DNA of 55,703 nucleotides, from NCBI GenBank assembly GCA_029100545.1, contig JAQXPH010000014.1:1-55703 (forward strand). Reading direction: 5' to 3'. Shown piece by piece: positions 27,741-38,128 of this stretch. The position numbers were made by a program, and so were the translations under genes. Below the pieces are notes generated by a model that saw nothing but the letters and a program-made list of their open reading frames with translations, was not told the origin of the DNA and ran no database searches. This stretch comes from a bacterium. Lineage in GTDB: Bacteria; Bacillota_I; Bacilli_A; RF39; UBA660. Each line of letters opens with the position of its first letter. Positions within the stretch are counted from its first letter, which is position 1.

Positions 27741-28420
27741 TTTTCTACCTTTTCAGATGTTTCTCTTATCATATAACCAACATCATCTACACTATGAGCA
27801 TCAGATGAATAAACAAAGTCAACTTTATATTTTCTCATCAATTCTAACATATAATAAAGTTGTTCATCACTCCATCTTGCTCTATTGCTTGTGTTGATTT
27901 CTATTAAAACATTTTTTTCATGACATTTATTTAAAATATCTATGAATAAATCTTGATATAGTTTATAATCTTTATCCATTTTTATATGAGCTATTGCTGT
28001 AATCGGATAATTATCCAACATATCAAGTATAGATTTTAAATATTGTCCTAAATTATCAAATTTAATACTATGAATGGCACCTATTATCCATTCAAATTGA
28101 CCATATTGAATAATATTTAAAGTTTCATTTCTAAAATCTAAATTATTTGAATAATCAATTTCAATTCCTTTAATTATTGTTAATTTTACTGATTTATCTG
28201 AGTTTCTATAAATTGAAATTTTATTATTAAAACTGTCAATTGCTTCTTTTGTATAAAGTACTGGTTTATGTTTATTAGATATTCTATTTCCATGATCTAG
28301 AAAAACCACTTTTTCAATACCAATATCAATACACCTTTTTACATACTGATCAAACAAATTTTGTTCATATATTGCATTTTTTAAATGAATATGCATATCT
28401 TCCATAAAATTATCTCTCAC
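27722..28420 (-). CDS. PHP-domain phosphoesterase
   Basis: MEDMHIHLKNAIYE; IGAIHSIKFD; VDFVYSSDAHSVDDVGYM. Confidence 0.8.
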   Translation of the reverse strand: MRDNFMEDMHIHLKNAIYEQNLFDQYVKRCIDIGIEKVVFLDHGNRISNKHKPVLYTKEAIDSFNNKISIYRNSDKSVKLTIIKGIEIDYSNNLDFRNETLNIIQYGQFEWIIGAIHSIKFDNLGQYLKSILDMLDNYPITAIAHIKMDKDYKLYQDLFIDILNKCHEKNVLIEINTSNRARWSDEQLYYMLELMRKYKVDFVYSSDAHSVDDVGYMIRETSEKVEKWKKRK

Positions 28421-29354
28421 TTTTTATTTTTTTTCTTTTTAATTCAGCTTCAAATGAACTTGGCCATAAGCAACCATTACAAGAAGTGGCATCTTTAGCA
28501 CGCTCAAAATAAAAGTCTTCTAATCTATCTTCTAAATCAAATACGGTAAAATGTTCATTAACATTTCCTATTTTATCACAACAACAGACAAGTCTTCCAT
28601 CTGAATCTATTCTTAGTTCTGAAAGTCCACTGCACTTCCAATCTAAATTTTTTATATATTTTTTAGACTCTTTTAAAAATTCAACAGAATTTTTAATTTT
28701 ATATCCATCATTTTTCATTTCAATTATTTTATCTATTATAATTGTATATTTTTTTATATCTTCATCTGTTACAAAAGCAAATTTTTCATTATTTTTTCTA
28801 TGATCAAAAGTTCCTTCATTCCCCCAATGAAAAGGTAAAATATAGGTTACAACATTTTTATTATTCATATATTTTATTAAATCAATAATTGAATCTACAT
28901 TGCACTTATTAAGTACTATATAATTTATAATACTAGGTTTATTGAACGCATTTATCAAATAATCTATCAAAGCTAAGCCATTTTTTGATTTTAGTGGACT
29001 AATTGATTTTTTTAAGTTTAAATTATCAACACTAACTCCTAAAGAGTTTAAACCATTTTCAATTAATTTTTTTACTATATCAAAGTTTTCATAAGCATTT
29101 GTAGTTAGATTACATACAAGTCCAGACTCAATAGTTATATAATGCACCAATTCAATTATATTCGGATATAATGTTGGTTCTCCACCTAATATAACAATCT
29201 CTTTCGAACCTAGCTTTTTTATTATATCTATAGCTTTTTTCCATTCTTCTAGAGTTAAATCATTACGAATTGTATTTTGAATATTACAATACATACATTT
29301 CATATTACATTGTCTCGTTAATCTAATTCCAACATTAATAATTTTATTTTCCAT
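28410..29354 (-). CDS. Radical SAM protein with C-terminal Cys-rich (SPASM/twitch-like) domain
   Basis: RLTRQCNMKCMYCNIQ; ILGGEPTLYPN; LVCCCDKIGN...CNGCLW; AGGAGG before MENKIIN. Confidence 0.85.
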   Translation of the reverse strand: MENKIINVGIRLTRQCNMKCMYCNIQNTIRNDLTLEEWKKAIDIIKKLGSKEIVILGGEPTLYPNIIELVHYITIESGLVCNLTTNAYENFDIVKKLIENGLNSLGVSVDNLNLKKSISPLKSKNGLALIDYLINAFNKPSIINYIVLNKCNVDSIIDLIKYMNNKNVVTYILPFHWGNEGTFDHRKNNEKFAFVTDEDIKKYTIIIDKIIEMKNDGYKIKNSVEFLKESKKYIKNLDWKCSGLSELRIDSDGRLVCCCDKIGNVNEHFTVFDLEDRLEDFYFERAKDATSCNGCLWPSSFEAELKRKKIKSER

Positions 29355-30646
29355 TAATTTCCTCCTAAAGACCAATATGTGATATTTGAATAATTTTTAT
29401 TTTTTAGATTAATACAATTCTTAAAATCATAAATAAAGACTTTTTTAGTTGTATTAATACTATCAAAATCATAACTCTTAATATTTTCCCATTCGGTAGC
29501 AATTATAATTACATCACAATTTAGTATACATTCATCTATATTATTGTAATATTTTATTTTATTTCCATATATTTTTTTAAATGAATCAATCCCCTTTGGA
29601 TCATAAACATTAATATTTGCTTTTTCATTTATTAGTCTATCAGTTAAATATAAAGAACAAGAATTTCTAATATCATCTGTATTTGCTTTAAACGTTAAAC
29701 CTAAAATTGCAACAATTTTATCAGATAAATTAGGAAAAACTTTTTTAATTTCTTCAAAACATTTCTTTAACTGAAGATCATTTATTTCTATTGCCGATTT
29801 AACAAGTTTTAAACTTGATTTTTTTTTATTTGAATAATTCAATATAGCTCTTGTATCTTTAGGCAAGCATGAACCACCATAACCTATTCCACTCTTAAAA
29901 TATTTTCCACCTATTCTTTCGTCATATTTTACACCTTCAACTACATTTTCCACATTTATATCTAGTTTTTTACATAAGTTACTCATTTCATTAATAAAAG
30001 AAAGTCTAATTGCCAAATATGAATTAGCCATAAATTTAACCATTTCTGCTTCTTTGGTATTCATTATTACTATTGGTATTCTTACATTATAAAAATTTAA
30101 AATTTTATTATATAAATTAATTATTACTTGTAAAGACTCATTATTATCTGAACCAATAACAATTCTTTTAGCATTAATAAAATCATTTATTGCAGTTCCC
30201 TGTGATAAAAATTCAGGATTATGAAGAATATTAACATTGCAGTGTTTTAAATATTTTCGTAATTTGTTACAAGTACCAGGTAAAATAGTTGAACGAATAC
30301 AAATTGTTATAATTTTATTATTTAATATATTTTTATCAATATTTTTTATTACGTCAATTATAGAGCTAATATCCAAATCATTTTTGGAATTTAAAGGTGT
30401 ACCTACACAAATAAAAATGACATCACTTTTAGAAATTTTTTTATAATTAGTAGTAAATGTTAATTTATTATAACTATTAATAAGTAATTCTTGACAATCT
30501 TTTTCATAAAAGGGCATTTTTTTCCTTTTTAATTGTTTTATTTTTTCTTCATCTTTATCAATACATGTTACATTGAAATTTGCATTTGCAAATACTAAGG
30601 ATGTTGTTAAACCAACATAACCTAAACCTATAATAGTAATATTCAT
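29354..30646 (-). CDS. UDP-glucose/GDP-mannose 6-dehydrogenase family
   Basis: MNITIIGLGYVGLTTSLVFANANFNVTCIDKDEEKI; GIGYGGSCLPKDTRAI. Confidence 0.9.
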   Translation of the reverse strand: MNITIIGLGYVGLTTSLVFANANFNVTCIDKDEEKIKQLKRKKMPFYEKDCQELLINSYNKLTFTTNYKKISKSDVIFICVGTPLNSKNDLDISSIIDVIKNIDKNILNNKIITICIRSTILPGTCNKLRKYLKHCNVNILHNPEFLSQGTAINDFINAKRIVIGSDNNESLQVIINLYNKILNFYNVRIPIVIMNTKEAEMVKFMANSYLAIRLSFINEMSNLCKKLDINVENVVEGVKYDERIGGKYFKSGIGYGGSCLPKDTRAILNYSNKKKSSLKLVKSAIEINDLQLKKCFEEIKKVFPNLSDKIVAILGLTFKANTDDIRNSCSLYLTDRLINEKANINVYDPKGIDSFKKIYGNKIKYYNNIDECILNCDVIIIATEWENIKSYDFDSINTTKKVFIYDFKNCINLKNKNYSNITYWSLGGN

Positions 30647-30671
30647 AATTTATCTCCCTTCAATTTCCAAT

Positions 30672-30710
30672 AAAAAACGAGACAAAAGCAGATATATGCT
30701 CAATTGTCTC
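30672..30710 (-). terminator. Intrinsic terminator within the leader of the 21-30 kb cluster
   Basis: Minus GAGACAATTGAGCATATATCTGCTTTTGTCTCGTTTTTT. Confidence 0.75.
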
Positions 30711-30771
30711 TTCTTTGTAAAAATTATAATCATGTATTTATCTCTGAGCATTCACTCAAAACTTGAATGCT

Positions 30772-30800
30772 ATTATATATTAATGTTAAATGATTGTCAA
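30772..30800 (-). promoter_or_regulatory. Consensus sigma-A promoter of the 21-30 kb cluster
   Basis: TTGACA (30800-30795), 17 nt, TATAAT (30777-30772). Confidence 0.85.
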
Positions 30801-30867
30801 TATTTTGTAGAGCGTTTTAAGTATGATTTTCCTCAAAAATTAATTGTATTTTAACATATTATATAAA

Positions 30868-31995
30868 CTACTCTTCAACTCTTCTTATTCTATGAGATAT
30901 AAATATAATAATTTCTTTAATAATTGCAATACATGGTGTAGCAAAAATCATACCAACAATGCCAAAGAAGTGGCCAAATAATAATAACCCAATAATTATA
31001 GCAATAGGATTTAGTTGCATTGCTTTGCTCATAACAACTGGTTGTAAAACATAATTTTCAATTAATTGAACTATTATTGCAACAACTAAAGTTAAAATTC
31101 CTACTATAGGGCCTTGGGTAAATCCAACAATAACTGCTGCTGCTCCTCCAATATATGGTCCAATATATGGTATAAGATCTGTAATACCACAAAATAAACC
31201 AAAAAGGACAGCAGAATTTAATCCTACAAGAGCAAAGCCAATGGTATCACAAACAAATACCATAAAAGCCACTAAAAGAGTACCATTAACTACTTTTCTA
31301 GCATTAAGTCCTATATTATCTATAAGTTTAATATAATCTTTTTTATCTTTTTTCCTTAAAAACTTTTGAAAATTAAAAACAATATTATCATAATCCATTA
31401 ACATATAAATCATAATAACTAAACTTAAACCAATTGTTCCTAAAGCTGAAACTAGACTTTTAACAACATTTATTAAACTATTAGGAAGACCTGTAGTAAT
31501 TGAAGTAAGCATTTCTTGTCCTGTCGAAATAATTCCCTCTTTTAATTGGGTAATATTTAATCCCGAAATATCAAATTTATCCAATGTATTCGAAATAAAA
31601 TTACTTACACTACTAAATACTGATGGTATATATGATATTAAATCATTAATTTGTTTATATAATACTGGAACAAAAATATATAAAAATAGGAAAATAAAAC
31701 CCACTAGTCCAATAAAAATAATTATTGCACATAATGCTTTATTTAATCCTTTATCAACCATTTTTTTATATAAAGGATGAAATAACCAAGTTAAAATAAA
31801 ACCTATAAAAAGTGGTGAAATTACTTTTAAAACTCCAATAAATATTGAATAAATTTTAAGTTCTTTTAATGCAATTATTATACCTAAAAAAATAGCAATA
31901 ATTAAACAAATATAAAAGACTCTTAATAATTTTTGTGATAAATGGATTATTTCATTTAACCCTTCTTTATCAATTTCTTTATCTTTTCTTTTCAT
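30868..31995 (-). CDS. AI-2E family transporter
   Basis: Multi-TM; FGLFCGITDLIPYIGPYIGGAAAVIVGF...LQPVVMSKAMQLNPIAIIIGLLLFG. Confidence 0.88.
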   Translation of the reverse strand: MKRKDKEIDKEGLNEIIHLSQKLLRVFYICLIIAIFLGIIIALKELKIYSIFIGVLKVISPLFIGFILTWLFHPLYKKMVDKGLNKALCAIIIFIGLVGFIFLFLYIFVPVLYKQINDLISYIPSVFSSVSNFISNTLDKFDISGLNITQLKEGIISTGQEMLTSITTGLPNSLINVVKSLVSALGTIGLSLVIMIYMLMDYDNIVFNFQKFLRKKDKKDYIKLIDNIGLNARKVVNGTLLVAFMVFVCDTIGFALVGLNSAVLFGLFCGITDLIPYIGPYIGGAAAVIVGFTQGPIVGILTLVVAIIVQLIENYVLQPVVMSKAMQLNPIAIIIGLLLFGHFFGIVGMIFATPCIAIIKEIIIFISHRIRRVEE

Positions 31996-32061
31996 AAAAT
32001 TACCTTTCTTACATTATATATTATATATTTTTTATTTTTTTTAATCAATAAAAAAAGAATA

Positions 32062-32592
32062 TTAATCATTTTTTAATACTCTTTTTTCAGTTTTAACATT
32101 TATTTTTTCTAAATATAAATAAATTGATCTAATTTTTTCATAGTTTAATGAATATAATATTTCTAATATACCAACAATATTTTTTTCAATTAAATATTTT
32201 TTTAATTCTATTATAATTTCATCATCTTTAACATATTTTAAAAATATATTATAAAACTTATTCATTATTTGTTTATCATTTATATTATTAAAGAAAAAAT
32301 CATCAAGAGACATATTATTATCTTTAGTAAGCAATTGAAATCTATAATTTTTATTATTAATAATACATAAACTTCCATTTAAAAAATTTATAGGAAGCAA
32401 ATTATTTTCTAAAACCATTTTCATTATTTCTTCATAAGAATATTTTTTAGTAAACATATCAATTAATTCTAAAGAATTATAAAAATTATTAGTACCTTCT
32501 AAAATATTAATATCAATTGGCATAAATTCTCTAGGTCTTGCTTCTACAACTAAATAATATAATACTTTATTTTCATTATCCATAATCATCAC
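32062..32592 (-). CDS. Hypothetical protein
   Basis: 176 aa ORF. Confidence 0.6.
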   Translation of the reverse strand: MMIMDNENKVLYYLVVEARPREFMPIDINILEGTNNFYNSLELIDMFTKKYSYEEIMKMVLENNLLPINFLNGSLCIINNKNYRFQLLTKDNNMSLDDFFFNNINDKQIMNKFYNIFLKYVKDDEIIIELKKYLIEKNIVGILEILYSLNYEKIRSIYLYLEKINVKTEKRVLKND

Positions 32593-32648
32593 TCCAATTT
32601 GGGATAAGAAAATATTTTATCATATTTATTTAGCATATGCAAACTTTT

Positions 32649-33803
32649 TTATATTGACATTAACTGCCTATTTAATTTATTTTTTTGATTTTCTATAGTA
32701 ACTCTTTCTACTACAAAAATCATTAATACGGCATTTATTGTATAACTTCCACCATAAGATAAAAAAGGAAGTGGTACACCAGTAAGAGGAATAAGAGCAA
32801 GAAAACCAAATATATTAATAAAAATGTGTAATGCAAAATACCAAAATGTACCATAAGCAAGAATGCTAGTTCTTAAATTGTCACTTTGTTTAGCAATCTT
32901 AAATAACTTAAATAGAATTATTCCATATACAATAATTATTAAAGTACCTACTATAGAACCTAATTCTTCGCAAATAATTGGAAAAATCATATCTGTATGG
33001 CTTTCTGGTAAATATAAATATTTTTGTGAACTTTGGCCTAATCCTACCCCAAATAATCCTCCATTAGATATAGCAATTAAAGCATTACATACTTGATATC
33101 CACTTTGTTCTTGATATCTTTCACAAGGATTTCTAAAATTTAATCTACTTAATTTATTACTTGACATTATATTTCCACCCTTATATAAAAGAACAACTGC
33201 TATGATTACAACTCCAATTGCTAAAATTTTTAATATTTTTAAAATATTTTTTTTAATCATAGGAACACTTAAAAAAGTTAAAAAAGCAATAGCAATTATT
33301 ATTGCTCCACCTCCCCAATCTGGTTGCATTAAAGTAAGAACTGTGTATGCTACTGCAAGAAAAAGGGGAACAAAATATAATGTTAAATTCTTTGTATTTC
33401 TTTTAGAAAGATTATTATAATATACTGACATAAATAAAATTAAAGCTGTTTTAGCAAATTCAGTAGGTTGTAAATTAAAAGGTCCAAGATCAAACCAACT
33501 TTGGGCATTTCCAGCAATTTTTCCTTTTACAAGAACTAAAACTAATAAAAGAATTACTCCAATAGAATAAATATAAACCAAAAATTTATATCTTTTAGTA
33601 GGTATAAAAAGTATAAACATACCAGCACAATAAGATAATATTAAAACTAACAATTGTCTTATAAAAAAATGATTTGAAGATACTTGATATCTAAGTATAG
33701 TTGAAGCACTTGATGCTGAATATATCATTACAAGTCCAAAGATACATAGTAATGTAACCAAAAAAAGTAATAATTTATCTATTTTTTTAATATCCTTATT
33801 CAT
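32649..33803 (-). CDS. FtsW/RodA/SpoVE family
   Basis: LMQPDWGGGAIII; YLPESHTDMIFPIICEELG; GVPLPFLSYGGSYTI. Confidence 0.92.
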   Translation of the reverse strand: MNKDIKKIDKLLLFLVTLLCIFGLVMIYSASSASTILRYQVSSNHFFIRQLLVLILSYCAGMFILFIPTKRYKFLVYIYSIGVILLLVLVLVKGKIAGNAQSWFDLGPFNLQPTEFAKTALILFMSVYYNNLSKRNTKNLTLYFVPLFLAVAYTVLTLMQPDWGGGAIIIAIAFLTFLSVPMIKKNILKILKILAIGVVIIAVVLLYKGGNIMSSNKLSRLNFRNPCERYQEQSGYQVCNALIAISNGGLFGVGLGQSSQKYLYLPESHTDMIFPIICEELGSIVGTLIIIVYGIILFKLFKIAKQSDNLRTSILAYGTFWYFALHIFINIFGFLALIPLTGVPLPFLSYGGSYTINAVLMIFVVERVTIENQKNKLNRQLMSI

Positions 33804-33936
33804 AAATATATGATATCATCTTTTCAAATGTAAGTAAATTAATATATTTGGAAAATCATAAAATTTACAATAACTGTAATCACAAAATAAAATATTTCGT
33901 ATATCTTATAATAGATACATAAAGGAGGGTTTTAAA

Positions 33937-34122
33937 ATGTATTATTACGGAAATAATGGCTATTATCCTACTGGTGGATATGCTTCTCCTTGCTGTGCAG
34001 GATCTTATGCAGGTTATACAAGTGGATATGGTATAGGTGCTGCAATATGGATAGTATTATTTATACTACTTGTAATAATTATAGGAGCATGGGGTTTTGG
34101 TAATCAAGGACCAAATAATTAG
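33937..34122 (+). CDS. YjcZ-like small Gly/Tyr-rich membrane protein
   Basis: MYYYGNNGYYPTGGYASPCC...IGAAIWIVLFILLVIIIGAWGF; AAAGGAGGG SD. Confidence 0.6.
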   Translation: MYYYGNNGYYPTGGYASPCCAGSYAGYTSGYGIGAAIWIVLFILLVIIIGAWGFGNQGPNN

Positions 34123-34143
34123 GAAGGAAACTTCCTTTTTTTT
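34121..34143 (+). terminator. Intrinsic terminator
   Basis: AGGAAG-GAAA-CTTCCT followed by T-tract. Confidence 0.8.
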
Positions 34144-34202
34144 ATGATTTGATTTATTAATTATTTTTTGATAGAATATGTTTGTCAAAGGGGATGAATT
34201 AA

Positions 34203-34754
34203 ATGGAAGTACCTGATATTAAAATATTAGATGAAAAAAATAAATTATTAAGAAAAGTTTCAAAAGATGCTACTTTTCCACTTACAAATGAAGATAAAAA
34301 ATTAATCGAAGATGCAATTAATTATTTAAAAGCATCACAAGATGATGAAATAGCAGAAAAATATTGTTTAAGAGCCGGTATGGGACTTGCTTTTGTTCAA
34401 CTTGGCATATTAAAAAGAATTTTTGTAATTGCTAATAAAAATGATGATGATACTTTTGAAGAACATATTATTATAAATCCAATAATTAAATCTGCTTCTG
34501 AAGAATTAATTTATGTTGGTGAGGGTGAAGGCTGTTTATCAGTTAATAGGCCAACATGTGGAATTGTACCTAGACATGCAAGAATAAATGTTGAATATCA
34601 AGATATAAATGGAAAGAAAAAAAACATTAGAGTTCGTGAAGATATCTCAGTTGCTTTTCAACATGAAATCGATCATTTAAATGGCATTTTATTTGTTGAT
34701 AAAATCGATAAAAAAGATCCTTATAAAAATAAGAATCAAATGCGTGAAATATAA
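34203..34754 (+). CDS. def: Peptide deformylase
   Basis: RAGMGLAFVQLG, GEGCLSV, AFQHEIDHLNGILF. Confidence 0.93.
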   Translation: MEVPDIKILDEKNKLLRKVSKDATFPLTNEDKKLIEDAINYLKASQDDEIAEKYCLRAGMGLAFVQLGILKRIFVIANKNDDDTFEEHIIINPIIKSASEELIYVGEGEGCLSVNRPTCGIVPRHARINVEYQDINGKKKNIRVREDISVAFQHEIDHLNGILFVDKIDKKDPYKNKNQMREI

Positions 34755-34755
34755 A

Positions 34756-36612
34756 TTATCTTTTACAAAAAATATTATTAAGTAAATCTTGTAATTCTTC
34801 TCGATTAATAGGCTTTGATATATAACCATCGAAGCCTTCTTTTAAATAGTATTCTTTCATTCCTACCATCGCATTTGCGGTAAGAGCTATAACCGGAGGT
34901 ATTTTGACACCTTCCAGATTTTTTATTTTCATAAGAGTTTGAATTCCATCCATTACTGGCATCATATGATCTAAAAAAATTAAATCATATCTTTCACCAT
35001 TTTTAATTTTACTAATTGCTTCCTCTCCACTTTGTGCACAAGTAATATGAAATTTATAATCAGAAAGAATTCTTTGAGCAACTTTTAAATTAAGTTCATT
35101 ATCATCAACAATTAATATATCATAAAGAGATCCATCAAAATGAACATTTGAAGTACTTACTTTATTTTGAGTTTTAACTTCTTCATTTTCTATTGCATTA
35201 AAATCAATTTCCTGAGGTAATACAACTGTAAATGTTGTACCCTCTTTATATTTTGATGTAAAACTAATTGCTCCTCCTAAAAGTTCAACTAATTTTTTAG
35301 TAATAACAAGACCTAATCCAGTTCCTTCAATAGATTTATAATTTTCTTGATTATTAATCCTTGAAAATTTAACAAATAATTTATCATAATCACTTTCTTT
35401 TATACCTATACCAGTATCTTCAACAATAAATTTTAATGTAGCCATATCCCCTACATTTTCACTTTTAATAATAAAATTTATATGACCTACATCTGTATAT
35501 TTTACAGCATTAGAAAGTAAATTCATTAATATTTGATATATTTTAAGTTCATCACCAATTAAAAATTTAGGAACTTCTTTATCTATATTTACATTAAAAA
35601 TAACTTTATTTTGATCAACTTTTGCTGTAATAACTGAAGTAAGTTGCATTATAACTTTTCTTATATCATAAGTAGTTTCTCTTTTTTCTTCTTTGCCACT
35701 TTCTATTCTTGAAACATCTAATACATTATTAATAATTTCAAGAAGAGTTGAAGCAGCATCATATATACTTTGCACTTCGTTTTTTTGATTTTCAGGTAAT
35801 TCTTCAGTTAAAAGACTTTCACTAAATCCAATAATAGCATTCATTGGTGTTCTTATATCATGACTCATATTAGATAAGAAATCTGTTTTAGCTTTTGAAG
35901 CTTCATTAGCTTCTTCTTTATCTTTTTCCAGTTCAGTTATAATTTTTAAATCAGGATTTTCCATTGTATAATAAATAAGAGTTATTATAAAAGCCATTAT
36001 TGAACTTGTAATTGTAATATTTTTAAATACCCATTGTAATACTATAGATATTAAATTTAAAAATATAAATAAAAGTATTGTAATATTTTTATTAAATTCA
36101 ATTTTTTTATTACTTGAAATTAAATAAATACCTAATACTCCATTATATATAATATTTATAATAAAAGAAAAATATAAATCTTTACCATTTTGATAATTAA
36201 TATAATTATTAATATCAACATAATATGAACTTTTTAAATAAATGCATATTGCACATAATATAAAAGTTACAACAAAAAGTACATAATATAATGCACTACT
36301 TTTAAATAACTCTTTTAAAGATTTAATATTATCTTTATTTAATGATGATACATATATAATAAGCCACATAGACCATATAATAGTACTTATTATATAACTT
36401 TTTGAAATAATTAAATTTAATATTTTATATTTTTCATAAAACATTAAATAATTAGTACATCCATCAAGTAATATTACAATGAATGTAAGAATTAAAAACA
36501 CTTGATATACACTATTTTCAAGTGTTTTTTCTTTTCTTTTTTTAGAAAATACTCCGATAAGTAAAAATAAATATCCTAATGAAAAAATTTGTAATAAAAC
36601 ATTTTTTATCAT
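34756..36612 (-). CDS. Membrane hybrid histidine kinase with REC domain
   Basis: FLSNMSHDIRTPMNAIIGFSE; VEDTGIGIKE; GTGLGLVITKKLVELLGG; LIFLDHMMPVMDG. Confidence 0.92.
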   Translation of the reverse strand: MIKNVLLQIFSLGYLFLLIGVFSKKRKEKTLENSVYQVFLILTFIVILLDGCTNYLMFYEKYKILNLIISKSYIISTIIWSMWLIIYVSSLNKDNIKSLKELFKSSALYYVLFVVTFILCAICIYLKSSYYVDINNYINYQNGKDLYFSFIINIIYNGVLGIYLISSNKKIEFNKNITILLFIFLNLISIVLQWVFKNITITSSIMAFIITLIYYTMENPDLKIITELEKDKEEANEASKAKTDFLSNMSHDIRTPMNAIIGFSESLLTEELPENQKNEVQSIYDAASTLLEIINNVLDVSRIESGKEEKRETTYDIRKVIMQLTSVITAKVDQNKVIFNVNIDKEVPKFLIGDELKIYQILMNLLSNAVKYTDVGHINFIIKSENVGDMATLKFIVEDTGIGIKESDYDKLFVKFSRINNQENYKSIEGTGLGLVITKKLVELLGGAISFTSKYKEGTTFTVVLPQEIDFNAIENEEVKTQNKVSTSNVHFDGSLYDILIVDDNELNLKVAQRILSDYKFHITCAQSGEEAISKIKNGERYDLIFLDHMMPVMDGIQTLMKIKNLEGVKIPPVIALTANAMVGMKEYYLKEGFDGYISKPINREELQDLLNNIFCKR

Positions 36613-38126
36613 TATATTTCACCGATTATATTTAAAAATATTGTTACTATATCAGGATCATATTTACTTCCACTTTTACTTTTAATATTTTCTACTATTT
36701 TATCTTTTGCAATATTATGAATTATACCATTAGCATATTCATAACCAATATTAACAATATAAATATAATATGGAATATCTTTACTATTTTTTTGTTTTGG
36801 AAATCCTTTTCCATCATATCTTTCATTATGTAATAAAATTACATCTAAAGCATATTTTTTAACTTTATCATCAATATCAATATAATTTAAAATTTTACTT
36901 CCTAAATATGGATATGAATATATTTTTTCTTTTTCTTCAGTAGTTAAATTATTTATATTTGAAAAATATGAAATTGGAACAAATTTTAAACCTATATCAT
37001 AATATTTACAAGCTTTTAAAATATAATCATTATCAGAGTTTGCTCCATATTTTTCAAGTAATTTACTAATAACTTTACTTGCTATATTAAATGTTTTTTC
37101 ATTATCAATTAAATATGAACTATTATAATTTGAAATAAGTTCTTTAAGTTCTTTATCTTGACTTTTAATTATTTCATTGATTGAATTATTTTTAGAGTAC
37201 ATTCTAATCATATTATTTACTCTTTTAACAATAATTTCAAAATTAAATGGTTTTTCAATCATATCAGCAATATCATAAGCATATACTTTTTCTTTTGTAT
37301 CTTTTGTATCATCAGCTGATACAATGATTACAGGAATTTTTCCTAAATATCTTTTTTCTTTAAGATAATCAAGTACACCAAAACCATCCATTACTGGCAT
37401 TTTTAAATCCAAAAATATACCAACAATTTTATCATAAGATGATTTTTCATATTTACTAAGTATTTCAACAGCTTCTTCGCCATTTTGAGCTTCAATTATA
37501 TTATAATAAGATGAAAATGCTTTTTTAAAGATACTACGTGTAAGAGAATCATCATCAATTATTAATAAAGAAGATGAAATTTTATTTACTTTATTTATTA
37601 ATTTAGTTTCATAATTTTTATTAATATCAGGATTTTTATGAATAATATCTTCAACTAAAGAAGAAAAGTAATTATATAAATTATTTATTTCATAATTATC
37701 TTTATTAATACTTTCTAAAGTATTTTCAATATTCATAATAAGATCTGTTATATCACTACTTATTTCGTTTTTATTTTGAATTATTTTTTCACTTATTTCA
37801 TTTTTAAATGAAATAATTAATATTTTATTATCTACTAATTTAACAATATCAGTATAATTATCATAGGATAATATATTAGAAAGTTTTAAATAATTTATTA
37901 CACAGTATTCTTTATTTTCTAAATTATTTGCACTTATTTTATTAAAATAATCATTAATAAAATCAGGATGAATACTTTTTTTACATCTTTCATAATATTC
38001 TTCATATGTAATTTTTTCACTTACATCAAGACTACCAGTATATTTAAAAAATAATACTTCATCTAAAGTTATATCAATTAATGTAACATTAAATGTATTC
38101 AATATATTACTTAAATAATTATTCAT
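36612..38126 (-). CDS. REC domain with degenerate HD-GYP-like domain
   Basis: IVGIFLDLKMPVMDGFGVL; ACKYYDIGLKFVP; LLHNERYDGKGFP. Confidence 0.8.
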   Translation of the reverse strand: MNNYLSNILNTFNVTLIDITLDEVLFFKYTGSLDVSEKITYEEYYERCKKSIHPDFINDYFNKISANNLENKEYCVINYLKLSNILSYDNYTDIVKLVDNKILIISFKNEISEKIIQNKNEISSDITDLIMNIENTLESINKDNYEINNLYNYFSSLVEDIIHKNPDINKNYETKLINKVNKISSSLLIIDDDSLTRSIFKKAFSSYYNIIEAQNGEEAVEILSKYEKSSYDKIVGIFLDLKMPVMDGFGVLDYLKEKRYLGKIPVIIVSADDTKDTKEKVYAYDIADMIEKPFNFEIIVKRVNNMIRMYSKNNSINEIIKSQDKELKELISNYNSSYLIDNEKTFNIASKVISKLLEKYGANSDNDYILKACKYYDIGLKFVPISYFSNINNLTTEEKEKIYSYPYLGSKILNYIDIDDKVKKYALDVILLHNERYDGKGFPKQKNSKDIPYYIYIVNIGYEYANGIIHNIAKDKIVENIKSKSGSKYDPDIVTIFLNIIGEI

Positions 38127-38128
38127 AT

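Noticed and set aside
30664-30765. 33-codon leader ORF (MLRDKYMIIIFTKKRQLSIYLLLSRFLLEIEGR) before the UGD gene
   Set aside because: No SD and no notable amino-acid run; it runs through the terminator, so it is probably a chance frame.
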